Assembly: GCA_938045565.1 (NCBI GenBank) | Contig: CALIAZ010000003.1 | Coordinates: 1-64,000, forward strand | DNA: 64,000 nucleotides | Direction of reading: 5' to 3' | Source of the DNA: an uncultured Atopobium sp. | GTDB lineage: Bacteria; Actinomycetota; Coriobacteriia; Coriobacteriales; Atopobiaceae | Shown here: positions 1 through 9,207 of the stretch, piece by piece | Numbering within the stretch: the stretch's first letter is position 1 | Layout: every line of letters begins with the position of its first letter | Translations under genes and position numbers: made by a program | Notes under the pieces: model-generated | The model's input: only the letters and a program-made list of their open reading frames with translations | The model's database searches: none | Told to the model about the DNA's origin: nothing

Positions 1-270
1 GCCTACAAGAGCGGCAATAACCACGGCAGTAAGAGCTACAAAAAAGAGAGCGTTTCCAGAGCCCACAGAAAATGCCGCTCCAGTGTTGCTTACGTGGAAG
101 AGCTCCATAACACCTGGGATAAAGGGCACTGCGGTTCCCTCTGGAATTGAGGTTCGCACCCAGAGCTTAGTTGCCTGGTCAAGCGCGCAGGCAACAGTGC
201 CCGCCCCGCAGAGAACTGCAAGGCGGGTCACGAGTGTGTGAGTTGTATGTTGTTGCTGGTCGGTGTTCAT
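1..270 (-). CDS. lspA: Lipoprotein signal peptidase (signal peptidase II), N-terminal part
   Basis: This is the aspartic membrane protease that removes the signal peptide of prolipoproteins after lipidation. The first 90 codons are in the window and the rest lies beyond the left edge. Translating the minus strand gives a hydrophobic segment, then the family box DQATK (residues 31-35), a periplasmic stretch, the conserved NTGAAF block and a second hydrophobic segment. The two catalytic Asp would fall in the missing C-terminal half, so activity cannot be judged here. The ATG directly abuts the ileS stop codon, so it is read as the second gene of an ileS-lspA operon under the ileS T-box. The ileS-lspA order is common in bacteria. 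Confidence 0.9.
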   Translation of the reverse strand, partial: MNTDQQQHTTHTLVTRLAVLCGAGTVACALDQATKLWVRTSIPEGTAVPFIPGVMELFHVSNTGAAFSVGSGNALFFVALTAVVIAALVG

Positions 271-3069
271 TTACGCAACAACGTCGTGGCAGCGGTGGCA
301 GAGGTGATCCTCGCCAAGCTCACGATAATTCCAGCAACGGTCGCAGCGCTCACCGTTTGCAGGATAGACGCTTACGCTCAGCTCAGAGCCCTCAGAAACG
401 GTAACCTCAGAGCAGACAAATGCCTCAGCAAAGTCAAGACCAGCGTGAGAGATAGATGCGGCCTGCTCAGGAGTGAGCGTAACTTCTGCACGTGTAGCCT
501 GCGTGGTTTTCTCGGTAACTACGCCCGCCTCAAGAGCTGTCTCGTATGCCTTGGTATAGGCAGCACGAGCATCAACCAGTACCTGATATGCAGGAAGCAG
601 TACAGTGTACTCTTCGGTGCTCATAGGAGCCTTATACCAGTCGAGAAGAGCGGCGTACTTCTGGCCATCACGCATAGACTCTGGCAGGAACTGCATAGCC
701 TCATCGGTGGTGTAAACCAGGATTGGCTGCAGGTCATGAACAAGCATGGAAAGAATCTCTGCCCAAACGGTCTGAGCGCTTCTGCGTGTTGCAGAATCTG
801 CAGCATCGCAGTACATACGATCCTTAGTTGCGTTCAAGTAGCCGTTGGAAAGCTCAATGATGTAATCGTAGAGGGTACGGAAGACATTGTTGAAACGATA
901 TCCCTCGTAAGCCTCGGTGACTGCAGCATGAACCTCACACATACGAGCAAGAACAAGACGGTCGTACTCTTCAAGGTCTGCAACAGCAACTGCATCAGTA
1001 GCAGGATCAAACTGACCCTCAAGCTCGCCAAGAAGGAAGCGCAGGGTATTTCTGAACCTACGATATGCGTCACCTACCTGGGAAAGAATAGCATCATCGC
1101 AAGGAACGTCAGTTGAAGTATCAACGGAAGCAACCCAAAGACGCAGGACATCTGCACCGCGCTCAGCGCAAACGGCGTTTGGATCAATGACGTTACCCAG
1201 AGACTTACTCATCTTGCGTCCCTGGCCGTCAAGCGTAAAGCCCTGGGAAACAACAGACTTGTAAGGAGCAACACCGTAAGCACCAACAGAAGTCATAAGA
1301 GAACTCATGAACCAACCGCGGTGCTGGTCGGAGCCCTCAAGATACATATCAGCTGGGAACTTAAGGTTTGGACGGTGCTTACAAACAGCCGTGTGAGAAA
1401 CACCAGAATCCCACCAAACGTCCAGAATGTCCTTGTTAGCCTTGAGGTTGTGGCCACCACACTTAGGGCAGACGCAAGCGTCACCTAAATAGGTCTTAGG
1501 ATCGTCAGTGAACCAAGCATCAGAGCCCTTCTCGCGGAAAAGCGTGATAACAGTGTCAAGCGTCTGGTCATTAATGATGGTCTCGCCACAATCCTCGCAG
1601 GTGAAGGCTGGAATTGGAACGCCCCAGTTACGCTGCCTGGAAATACACCAGTCAGGACGGCTCTCAACCATGGAGCCAATACGCTTAACAGCATTTGCAG
1701 GATAGAACTTAACCTTTGTAAGCTCCTCTGCTGCCTGCTGACGAAGACCCGTCTTATCCATGGAGACAAACCACTGGCTTGTTGCACGGAAGATAACAGG
1801 CTCTTTACAACGCCAGCAGTGTGGGTAGCTGTGGGTAATCTCCTCTGCAAGAATGAGTGTGCCACGGTCCTTAAGCCACTGGACAATGACAGGATTAGCC
1901 TCATTGACCTCCATGCCAGAGAAGGGGCCGCCGGTACCTTGGCCGTCGCCCTTGAAGAAGTGGCCGTCATCATCAACAGGCATGGTCTGTGGAATATCAA
2001 AACGAACACCAGCGTTGTAGTCGTCTACACCGTGGCCAGGTGCGGAGTGAACAACACCGGTACCGTCGTCAAGGGTGACATACTCTGCGTAGATAAACTT
2101 ACCAGTGTTACCAAGGTCGCCAAAAATTGGCTGCTTGTACTCATTGCCAGCAAGTTCAACACCAGTTCTCTTCCAGGTATTGCCCTCTGCGTCCTGAGCC
2201 AGCTTCCAATCGGTATAACCAAACTTGGTAGCAGCCTTCTCTGCAAGAGCCTCAGCAACAATCTCTACGTGTCCATCAGAAAGCTCAAGAGCAACGTAGT
2301 TAGCTTCTGGATGCAGAATAACTGCCTCGTCTGCTGGCATAGTCCAAGGAGTAGTAGTCCAAATGTCTACCCAGGTCTTACCTGCAAAAGCCTCAAGGCC
2401 ATCAGGAACCGTGGTTAGCTCAAAGCGAACAAAGATAGCAGTTGAAGTGACATCGTGATACTCAATCTCTGCCTCAGAAAGAGCTGTGTGGTCATGAGTA
2501 CACCAGTGAACAGGTTTGGTGCCTCTGTACACAGAACCCTTGTCATAGATGGCTTTGAAGATTTCAACGTCAGTAGCGTCGTAATCATTGACATAGGTGA
2601 GATAAGGATTGTCCCACTCGCCCAAAACGCCAAGGCGCTTAAAGCCCTGACGCTGGGTATCTACCTGCTCAACTGCCATCTTGCGGCAGAGCTCACGGAT
2701 CTTCTCGGTAGATAACTGATTGAACTTTTCTGTACCAAGCATCTGCTCAACCTTGTGCTCGATTGGCTGACCATGGCAGTCCCAACCAGGAACATAAGGG
2801 GTCTGGAAGCCCTGCATAGCCTTATAGCGGTTGATGATGTCCTTGGAAATCTTATTCTGAGCGTGACCCAGGTGAATTGGACCATTTGCATAAGGAGGTC
2901 CGTCATGAAGGACAAACTTGTCATGTCCCTCATTCTTCTTCATCAGGAGTTCATAGACGTTGTTTTGGTCCCAATCAGCCAAACGCTGAGGCTCGTTCTG
3001 CGCAAGTGATGCGCGCATAGGAAAGCCTGTGTTTGGCAGGTTGGTGGTCTTTTTGTACTCGTTTGCCAT
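271..3069 (-). CDS. ileS: Isoleucyl-tRNA synthetase
   Basis: This class Ia synthetase charges tRNA-Ile and edits Val-tRNA-Ile (932 aa, the normal bacterial length). The sequence shows the HIGH motif as HLGH in PIHLGHAQNK, a CP1 editing domain, the KMSKS motif intact as GRKMSKSLGN, and a C-terminal zinc finger made of two CxxC pairs (CDRC and CHRC). The open frame extends upstream to 3153, but I take the ATG at 3067-3069 because an AAAGG ribosome site precedes it and the extra residues are encoded by the T-box leader. It is probably controlled by tRNA-Ile charging through that leader, and lspA follows without a gap. Confidence 0.97.
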   Translation of the reverse strand: MANEYKKTTNLPNTGFPMRASLAQNEPQRLADWDQNNVYELLMKKNEGHDKFVLHDGPPYANGPIHLGHAQNKISKDIINRYKAMQGFQTPYVPGWDCHGQPIEHKVEQMLGTEKFNQLSTEKIRELCRKMAVEQVDTQRQGFKRLGVLGEWDNPYLTYVNDYDATDVEIFKAIYDKGSVYRGTKPVHWCTHDHTALSEAEIEYHDVTSTAIFVRFELTTVPDGLEAFAGKTWVDIWTTTPWTMPADEAVILHPEANYVALELSDGHVEIVAEALAEKAATKFGYTDWKLAQDAEGNTWKRTGVELAGNEYKQPIFGDLGNTGKFIYAEYVTLDDGTGVVHSAPGHGVDDYNAGVRFDIPQTMPVDDDGHFFKGDGQGTGGPFSGMEVNEANPVIVQWLKDRGTLILAEEITHSYPHCWRCKEPVIFRATSQWFVSMDKTGLRQQAAEELTKVKFYPANAVKRIGSMVESRPDWCISRQRNWGVPIPAFTCEDCGETIINDQTLDTVITLFREKGSDAWFTDDPKTYLGDACVCPKCGGHNLKANKDILDVWWDSGVSHTAVCKHRPNLKFPADMYLEGSDQHRGWFMSSLMTSVGAYGVAPYKSVVSQGFTLDGQGRKMSKSLGNVIDPNAVCAERGADVLRLWVASVDTSTDVPCDDAILSQVGDAYRRFRNTLRFLLGELEGQFDPATDAVAVADLEEYDRLVLARMCEVHAAVTEAYEGYRFNNVFRTLYDYIIELSNGYLNATKDRMYCDAADSATRRSAQTVWAEILSMLVHDLQPILVYTTDEAMQFLPESMRDGQKYAALLDWYKAPMSTEEYTVLLPAYQVLVDARAAYTKAYETALEAGVVTEKTTQATRAEVTLTPEQAASISHAGLDFAEAFVCSEVTVSEGSELSVSVYPANGERCDRCWNYRELGEDHLCHRCHDVVA

Positions 3070-3090
3070 CAAGCACAACCTTTCTGGGCA

Positions 3091-3130
3091 CAAATAAAGC
3101 GCCCGTCCCTCACAGCTGGGACGAAGCGCC
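3091..3130 (-). terminator. T-box controlled terminator hairpin before ileS
   Basis: On the minus strand GCGC-TT-CGTCCC pairs with GGGACG-G-GCGC around a short loop, followed by TTTATTT. It lies directly 3' of the T-box sequence, where the competing terminator of a transcriptional T-box should sit. The U-tract is interrupted, so termination may be moderate. Confidence 0.8.
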
Positions 3131-3345
3131 ACAATACACTTCGTTGTAACCACCCAGCGACGGATATGTCCGTTTACTCGGCTGGCCTGTCACGGCGACC
3201 ATTTCCGGCAGCATCTACTAATACAAAAACCTGTACGTTTGAACTGCAGCTCCGAGGTGATGTTCACACGGACGCAAATGCGGACTTCCACCAACTCCGC
3301 TCGCTTGAGATTTGCGCTACCCAGCTACTGTCCTCATCACAGCTT
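3091..3345 (-). promoter_or_regulatory. T-box riboswitch (isoleucine) in the ileS leader
   Basis: This leader senses uncharged tRNA-Ile and lets transcription continue into ileS when charging is low. On the minus strand I see a Stem I with the distal-loop sequence GGTGGAAGTCCGC, a specifier bulge GAACATCACC (3256-3265) whose codon ATC at 3259-3261 is isoleucine, and the T-box antiterminator sequence CTGGGTGGTTACAACG (3142-3157). That sequence carries TGGT, which can pair with the ACCA end of tRNA. A GC-rich hairpin with a short U-rich tail follows at 3099-3128, so the device appears to be a transcriptional switch. The order of parts is canonical, and the left limit of Stem I is approximate. 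Confidence 0.92.
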
Positions 3346-3535
3346 GTGCTAGTAATACTACCACGTCTTGTGCTTATTGAACTAAGTAATACGTACGCGT
3401 AAACCGTTTTTAACAAATTACACGGAATTCAAATTTTAATTTTTTATAGAAATAAAAAAAGAAGAGTGGGTACAACAAACCTAATATCTAAGTGAGCTCA
3501 TATCACATTTGAGCCAAACAGGTAAAGGGACGTGT

Positions 3536-5470
3536 ATGGCAGATAACAATAACAAGCACCGTAGATCTATGTCGATGCTACTCTATATTGCAGTAGCCAT
3601 CTTTGTATATCTCCTGCTTAGCAACACATTACTACCAGGACTTTTGCGTCAACAGGTACAAACTGTTTCGTACAGTGAGTTCCTTAACAAGATTGACAAC
3701 AATGAAGTTACCAAGGTAGACCTTAATACTGGTAACAGAAACATTAGGTTTACAACAGGCTCTGGAGATTCCGAGAAGGTCTTTGAGACTACGCAGTTCC
3801 CTAATGATTCAACGCTGGTTCAGACGCTTAGAGATCACAAAGTTGATTTCTCGGCTTCAATTCCTGACAACTCTACAAACATGCTGCTCTATGCCCTTAT
3901 TCAGTATGGAATCCCTCTAGTTATCTTCTTGGGCATCGGCTACTTTATTAACCGCTCCCTTAAACGTGCCATGGGAGACGATGGTCCTTCCATGAACTTT
4001 GGTGGCGGCTTTGGTGGTCTAGGCGGCAATCTTGGTCGCTCAAGTGCTAAAGAAATTAAGGGAGAAGACACAGGCATAACGTTCAAAGACGTAGCTGGTC
4101 AAGAAGAGGCTAAAGAGTCTATGCAAGAGATTGTTAGCTTCCTTAAGACCCCTGATAAGTACAAAGAGATTGGTGCTCGATGCCCTCGTGGTGCCTTGCT
4201 TGTAGGACCTCCAGGTACTGGTAAGACCCTCATTGCTAAGGCAGTTGCTGGTGAGGCTGGCGTTCCTTTCTTCCAGATTGCCGGCTCTGAGTTTGTTGAA
4301 ATGTTTGTTGGACGCGGTGCTGCAAAAGTCCGTGACCTCTTCAAGCAGGCAAATGAAAAGGCTCCTTGCATCATCTTTATTGACGAGATTGATGCGGTTG
4401 GTAAGCGCCGCGACGCTTCCCTTAACTCCAACGATGAGCGTGAGCAGACCTTAAACCAGCTGCTCTCTGAGATGGATGGTTTTGATAACCACAAGGGCAT
4501 TGTTGTTCTTGCAGCAACTAACCGCCCTGAGACCTTGGACAAGGCACTTCTGCGTCCTGGCCGTTTTGACCGACGTATTCCTGTTGAGCTTCCAGACCTT
4601 AAGGGCCGCGAGGCTGTTCTTCAGATTCACGCCAATGATGTAAAGATGGAGCCAGGCGTTGACCTCTCTATCATTGCTAAGTCCACACCAGGTGCATCTG
4701 GTGCAGACCTAGCAAACATCATCAACGAGGCAGCTCTTCGTGCTGTTCGCTTTGGTCGCCGTCGTGTTACCACTGAAGACCTTGCTGAGTCCGTTGACGT
4801 TGTTATTGCTGGCGCAAAGAAGAAGAACACCGTTCTTTCTGAGCACGAGAAGGACGTTGTGGCTTATCACGAGACCGGCCATGCAATTGTTGGTGCCATC
4901 CAGAAAAACGATGCTCCCGTTACCAAGATCACCATTGTTCCTCGTACTGGCGGAGCTCTTGGCTTTACCATGCAGGTTGAGGATGATGAGCGTTATCTAA
5001 TGAGCAAGAGCCAGGCAATGGATGAGATTGCTGTTCTCTGTGGTGGACGCGCTGCTGAGGAGCTTATCTTTGGCGAGATGACCAATGGCGCTTCCAACGA
5101 TATTGAGCGTGCAACAGCCATTGCTCGCGCAATGGTTACGCAGTACGGCATGTCTGACAAACTTGGCATGGTTACCCTCAGTCAGCAGCAAAGCCGCTAT
5201 CTTGGTGGTGGCTCTTCCCTCACCTGCTCTGAGGCAACTGCTGAAGAGATTGATGCTGAGGTCAGGCGCATTGTTGAAGAGGGTCACCAGCGCGCACTCC
5301 AGACACTTAAGGAGAACCGCTTCAAGCTGCATGAGATTGCTCACTACCTGCAGAAGAAGGAAACCATCACCGGCGAGGAGTTCATGAACATCCTTAAACG
5401 TGAGAATACCTTCGCACCAGTAGTTGAGAACAACAACGAAGAGGGTTCTGCTACTCCTTCAGCAGAGTAA
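3536..5470 (+). CDS. ftsH: ATP-dependent zinc metalloprotease FtsH
   Basis: This membrane AAA+ protease degrades unassembled or damaged membrane proteins and some regulators. It is 644 aa from the ATG at 3536, chosen over an in-frame ATG at 3509 because AAAGGGA lies at the right distance before it. Order of parts: a short cytoplasmic N-terminus, TM1 near residues 12-32, a small extracytoplasmic domain, TM2 near 110-135, a Gly-rich linker, the AAA module with Walker A GPPGTGKT (from about 224) and Walker B IIFIDEID, the arginine-finger region, then the zinc site HETGH at 445-449 and the C-terminal peptidase helices. It stands alone, divergent from ileS and followed by a strong terminator. No defects seen. 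Confidence 0.97.
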   Translation: MADNNNKHRRSMSMLLYIAVAIFVYLLLSNTLLPGLLRQQVQTVSYSEFLNKIDNNEVTKVDLNTGNRNIRFTTGSGDSEKVFETTQFPNDSTLVQTLRDHKVDFSASIPDNSTNMLLYALIQYGIPLVIFLGIGYFINRSLKRAMGDDGPSMNFGGGFGGLGGNLGRSSAKEIKGEDTGITFKDVAGQEEAKESMQEIVSFLKTPDKYKEIGARCPRGALLVGPPGTGKTLIAKAVAGEAGVPFFQIAGSEFVEMFVGRGAAKVRDLFKQANEKAPCIIFIDEIDAVGKRRDASLNSNDEREQTLNQLLSEMDGFDNHKGIVVLAATNRPETLDKALLRPGRFDRRIPVELPDLKGREAVLQIHANDVKMEPGVDLSIIAKSTPGASGADLANIINEAALRAVRFGRRRVTTEDLAESVDVVIAGAKKKNTVLSEHEKDVVAYHETGHAIVGAIQKNDAPVTKITIVPRTGGALGFTMQVEDDERYLMSKSQAMDEIAVLCGGRAAEELIFGEMTNGASNDIERATAIARAMVTQYGMSDKLGMVTLSQQQSRYLGGGSSLTCSEATAEEIDAEVRRIVEEGHQRALQTLKENRFKLHEIAHYLQKKETITGEEFMNILKRENTFAPVVENNNEEGSATPSAE

Positions 5471-5491
5471 CTTTCTCTCATAAGTAAAGTT

Positions 5492-5527
5492 AAACGGCCG
5501 CCTACAGTTGTAGGTGGCCGTTTTTTT
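5492..5527 (+). terminator. Rho-independent terminator of ftsH
   Basis: ACGGCCGCCTAC and GTAGGTGGCCGT form a long GC-rich stem around a tiny loop, followed by seven T residues. It starts about 20 bases after the ftsH stop and separates it from the convergent methyltransferase gene. Confidence 0.93.
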
Positions 5528-5570
5528 CGCCGCAAATTTTTATACCAAGATTAAAGGCATTCCGCCAAAG

Positions 5571-6404
5571 TTATCGAGCAAAGAGCTCCCAAAAAGCAAC
5601 AGCAGATGACGCGGCAACGTTAAGAGAATCCACCTGATGTGACATAGGAATGATGGTGATAATGTCACAAGCCTTAATGGTTTTCTCGTCAAGACCATAG
5701 CCCTCACTACCAAAGAATAGTGCAGCTTTTTTGCCATCTACCAGCTCTTTATTTAAAGGTACTGCAGAATCTGTAAGTGCAAGAGCGCACGTAGTAAAAG
5801 AATGAGCTTTAAGCTTTTCTATAAGATCTAACGATGTTGTCTCTTCATCCAGGCGAGCCCAAGGCACATTAAGAACCGTTCCCATAGAAACGCGCAGAAC
5901 TCGTCTTGAGAGGTTGTCGGCACACTTAGCAGTCAAGATAACAGCATCTACATTGAGGGCCGCAGCTGACCTAAAGACAGCGCCAACATTGTTGACGTCT
6001 ACTAAATCTTCTAGAACGGCAATATGCTTTGACGTACTTAAGATCTCTTCTAGCGATGCGCCCTGAGGCCTCCTCATAGCGCAGAGCACTCCTCTATTCA
6101 TCTTATAGCCAATAAGCTGTGTAAGCTGCTCATCTGGAAGAATGAAAATAGGAACGTCATCTGACAAAGGGTGGAACTTCTCGACAATTTGCAAAATAGT
6201 ATCTGTATGAGAAGTATTTGCAAGAAATGAGAGTGGCCTGCAACCTGCAGATAGCGCAGTTTCAATCACAAAATGTGACTCACAAATCATGACGCCGCGG
6301 GACGGATCAAGGCGATTACGAAGCTGGTTGTCAGTCAGTCGAGCATACACATCAAGACGATGGTCGTCAGATGAATCTACATGAATAACCGGATATGTTG
6401 CCAT
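5571..6404 (-). CDS. SpoU/TrmH-family RNA 2'-O-methyltransferase
   Basis: This is a SAM-dependent 2'-O-ribose methyltransferase of the SPOUT class acting on rRNA or tRNA (277 aa). An N-terminal substrate-binding domain (about 1-115) precedes the knotted domain, which shows all three family motifs: motif 1 as DVNNVGAVFRSAAAL (Asn and Arg conserved), motif 2 as FGSEGYGL, and motif 3 as IPMSHQVDSLNVAASSAVA. The substrate cannot be read from sequence, and RlmB- and TsnR-like roles are both possible. The gene stands alone, convergent with ftsH, with a divergent L,D-transpeptidase gene upstream. Family assignment is firm, the target base is not. Confidence 0.9.
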   Translation of the reverse strand: MATYPVIHVDSSDDHRLDVYARLTDNQLRNRLDPSRGVMICESHFVIETALSAGCRPLSFLANTSHTDTILQIVEKFHPLSDDVPIFILPDEQLTQLIGYKMNRGVLCAMRRPQGASLEEILSTSKHIAVLEDLVDVNNVGAVFRSAAALNVDAVILTAKCADNLSRRVLRVSMGTVLNVPWARLDEETTSLDLIEKLKAHSFTTCALALTDSAVPLNKELVDGKKAALFFGSEGYGLDEKTIKACDIITIIPMSHQVDSLNVAASSAVAFWELFAR

Positions 6405-6743
6405 AAATAACGTACCTCTCGCCTTTTGATAGACAGTATTCTCTCACTCTTGAGGCAAGAGCAGTACAAACGCATCAAAATTTTTTGCATAGTATTATTG
6501 ACTCTAGTTGATGACGTAGGCTATCGCTCTCTCTGCAATTGAAAAAATTATTTCTCAATACCCTATGTATTACTCCAGTTTTGTTCTTCTCCTGTGGAAA
6601 ACAATTCCTCGTAAGTTCCATAAAATATGTGGCGAATATGCACTACACTAAATAGATGTGTCTTTGACTCAATTACAGAAAGCTTGTTCGTCAAAACACA
6701 CTGATTCTTGCTGTGTAACTTCGTATTTTATAAGGAGTGCTCC
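6405..6743. other. Divergent intergenic region, methyltransferase / L,D-transpeptidase
   Basis: This gene-free stretch separates two divergent start codons and should hold both promoters. A perfect 6-3-6 inverted repeat, CTCTTG-AGG-CAAGAG (6447-6461), lies about 45 bases upstream of the methyltransferase ATG and could be an operator. Weak -35-like boxes (TTGACT near 6500 and near 6665) are visible, but neither has a convincing -10 partner. I found no small ORF with a good ribosome site and no RNA gene. Confidence 0.4.
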
Positions 6744-8423
6744 TTGGCTAAGCACTTTGCAAAAAGCTCTGCTTCTCACACCGCTAACCTACAGCCTCTT
6801 TCCTCAGAAGAAACTACAGAGAAGACGCCTTCCCTTAAAGATTCAGTTCCAAGTCTTGGCGATACTGATATGTACGTTGCTCTCAATGAAGAGCAGGTAA
6901 AAGCCAATCAGCTTAATGACTCTTCACAATCAGCAGAAGCGCCGGAAGAGCAGGCAGATGATTTAACTGTCATTGCTCCCCTTGATAACGCAGAGCTTGG
7001 AGAAAAAGAAGAGACTCCCGTTGTTCACAAAAAACATCAATGGTGGAAGATACCTGCTGTGCTCGTTGGTGTTCTCGCCCTTGTGTATGTGGGTGGAGCA
7101 ATCTTCTTTAACTTCTTCTTTATGCCTCAAACCAGCATTTACGGTAAGGACTACTCCTTAAAACCAGCTTCAGATTTACAGGCTTCTAGAGCAAACGAGG
7201 CCTCAAACTATTCCGTACAAGTTTCTGGAAATGGCGTTGATTTAACCATCAAGGCCTCTGATATTGATTTGAAGTACGACGCAGCAGGATATGCTCGCGA
7301 TGCTATTAGCCAGCAGAATCCTTGGATGTGGCCATTGGAGCTTAATCGCAGCAGGTCCTTGAGCCCACACGCTACCGCTTCGTACGATACAAGCAAGGCA
7401 GACGCACTTTTTAACCAAAGAATTGAACAAGCAAAAGAATCTGCTCATACTCTTGAAAATAATGGCATCACCTACGATAGCTCCGCTAAAAAGTTTATTT
7501 TTGCTGACAATGCTATTGCTACAAGGCTCTCGCTTGAGGGTATCCATAAAGACTTGCAAACCGCTTTTGATACTCTAAGCACTACCGTACAGCTTGGCCC
7601 AGAAAGCCTCATAAGTGCAGAAGACCTTGATGCTGCCTTGAAGACAGCTAATTCATACGTTGCTTCTGCAGTTGATTTGATGCTGGGTGATTCTGCTGCT
7701 TATCAGCTTGATCAAGACACCATTGCTAGCTGGATTAAGTTTGATGAGAATCTCTCTATTTCATTTGATACAGACGCCATTACCAAATGGGTCAACGAAA
7801 CACTTGCTCCTGCGGTAGATACTCGCGGAACTTCAAGAACCTATAAGCGTTGGGATGGAAAAGAATTTACTACAAAGGCCGCTGGTGCTTACGGTTGGGT
7901 TATTGATAATGACGCTGCTGTAAAAGCTATCTCTGATGGCCTATCCGCTGGTCAGGCAACAAAGATTGAGCTGCCTACAAAACAGTCGGCCGATAAATTT
8001 ACTAAGCAGGGCGAGCAGGACTGGGGCGGTCGTTATATTGACGTTGACCTTACCACTCAGCATGCTGTTCTTTATGGTGATGATGGAACAATTCTCTGGG
8101 AAGCCGATGTAGTAACAGGCATCCCCGATGGACATCACAATACTCCAGAAGGAGTCTGGTATATTACCAGCCACATTAGAGACGCTCGTCTCCTGGGACC
8201 AAACGACGAGTCAGGTCGTCCAGGATGGGATACAAAGGTTGATTTCTGGCTTGGCGTAAAGGGTCAAGAAGCTGGCTTCCACAACGCTCCATGGAGAAGT
8301 GCATTTGGTGGAAATATCTACAAAACTGGTGGTAGCCATGGCTGCATTAACCTAAGCTATGAAAACGCTCAGAAACTCTTTGATGTTGCCAAAGACGGAG
8401 ATCCAGTTATCATTCACTACTAG
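6744..8423 (+). CDS. L,D-transpeptidase with YkuD catalytic domain
   Basis: This is a cell wall enzyme expected to form 3-3 cross-links in peptidoglycan or attach proteins to it (559 aa). I start it at TTG 6744 because AAGGAG lies six bases upstream, whereas the in-frame ATG at 6708 has no ribosome site. It has a long acidic, low-complexity cytoplasmic N-terminus (about 1-95), one membrane anchor near 100-125, an extracellular region resembling the peptidoglycan-binding domain often fused to YkuD (about 135-425), and the YkuD domain at about 435-559. The active-site block is SHGCIN near the end, with the upstream catalytic His in GFHNAPW. A type II membrane protein is expected. A terminator follows at once. 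Confidence 0.93.
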   Translation: MAKHFAKSSASHTANLQPLSSEETTEKTPSLKDSVPSLGDTDMYVALNEEQVKANQLNDSSQSAEAPEEQADDLTVIAPLDNAELGEKEETPVVHKKHQWWKIPAVLVGVLALVYVGGAIFFNFFFMPQTSIYGKDYSLKPASDLQASRANEASNYSVQVSGNGVDLTIKASDIDLKYDAAGYARDAISQQNPWMWPLELNRSRSLSPHATASYDTSKADALFNQRIEQAKESAHTLENNGITYDSSAKKFIFADNAIATRLSLEGIHKDLQTAFDTLSTTVQLGPESLISAEDLDAALKTANSYVASAVDLMLGDSAAYQLDQDTIASWIKFDENLSISFDTDAITKWVNETLAPAVDTRGTSRTYKRWDGKEFTTKAAGAYGWVIDNDAAVKAISDGLSAGQATKIELPTKQSADKFTKQGEQDWGGRYIDVDLTTQHAVLYGDDGTILWEADVVTGIPDGHHNTPEGVWYITSHIRDARLLGPNDESGRPGWDTKVDFWLGVKGQEAGFHNAPWRSAFGGNIYKTGGSHGCINLSYENAQKLFDVAKDGDPVIIHY

Positions 8424-8443
8424 GTTTTTCTTAGAGAATAAAA

Positions 8444-8486
8444 TTATGCGCGCTTTAGAAAATAATTCTGAAGCGCGCATTTTTTA
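8444..8486. terminator. Bidirectional terminator between L,D-transpeptidase and hypothetical gene
   Basis: ATGCGCGCTTTAG and CTGAAGCGCGCAT form an 11-13 bp stem around an A/T-rich loop, with TTTTTT on the right. The left flank is AT-rich, so the hairpin may also end transcripts arriving on the minus strand. Confidence 0.9.
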
Positions 8487-8490
8487 TGTC

Positions 8491-9144
8491 TTACAGAAGA
8501 TCTACAACACGCTCTTTGTTTGCCATAAAATCAAGATACTCTGAACCTAAGCGAGAAGTGATCAACGAACTGGCAGAAGGAAATTTGCTGGCTGCTTTAA
8601 CAAAACCATATTCTCCTGTGCCGTAATTAAATGTCGCAAGTATATTATCAGACAGAAAGGTTCCTCCATCATCTGTATTGTATTCATAGTAGGAGACGGC
8701 AGGTAATTTGCGACTGCTTATAGCTTGTAGAATATAAGCAGTCCCATAAAGAATATATTGATCAAAATCTTGTGATGAGAGAGAAACTGAATATAAAGCG
8801 GCATCTTGCTCGATTGTTCCAATGATTTCTCCATTAACACTTACAACCCACGAAATGCCACCGTCTAATAATTCATTGTTTTTCTCTACAATTGATAAAA
8901 TTGGACCAGATATATACACGTCGTTTAAATTGCAAGTATGGGTCCTATATTCTCCAGACTCAAACTTTTCATACGAGAAAAAATTACCAACTGATTGCTC
9001 CCTTATATATTCCGCAGCTTTATGTTTTAAAAAATCAAGATTTCGCTCTTTAACCGCTTCGGGTCTTAACCAACTACATATGAATACAACGGCAATGAGT
9101 ATTACTCCAAGAATAGACAAAACTACTTTTCTTTTACGCTGCAT
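8491..9144 (-). CDS. Hypothetical membrane-anchored extracellular protein
   Basis: I do not recognise this family (217 aa). A basic N-terminus (MQRKRK) is followed by a hydrophobic segment at about 8-26, with no lipobox Cys placed for lipidation, so a signal anchor or uncleaved signal is likely. The rest is an acidic, Ser/Tyr-rich extracytoplasmic domain with no cysteine pair or catalytic motif that I can name. The start is supported by GAGGTG 10 bases upstream. It runs in the same direction as the YbaN-like gene 63 bases upstream and could share its transcript. Lower GC than the housekeeping genes around it hints at an accessory gene. Confidence 0.75.
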   Translation of the reverse strand: MQRKRKVVLSILGVILIAVVFICSWLRPEAVKERNLDFLKHKAAEYIREQSVGNFFSYEKFESGEYRTHTCNLNDVYISGPILSIVEKNNELLDGGISWVVSVNGEIIGTIEQDAALYSVSLSSQDFDQYILYGTAYILQAISSRKLPAVSYYEYNTDDGGTFLSDNILATFNYGTGEYGFVKAASKFPSASSLITSRLGSEYLDFMANKERVVDLL

Positions 9145-9207
9145 CTTCAGTCACCTCATCATTACCGAATAATAATGAAACTAACTAGAAGCTATTGTAA
9201 CAATTGT

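Noticed and set aside
238..1116. A 292 aa frame on the plus strand inside ileS
   Set aside because: It is antisense to conserved ileS sequence, has no ribosome site and no family character.
6405..6743. Small gene or RNA before the L,D-transpeptidase
   Set aside because: No start with a ribosome site, no tRNA-like fold or conserved RNA word seen.
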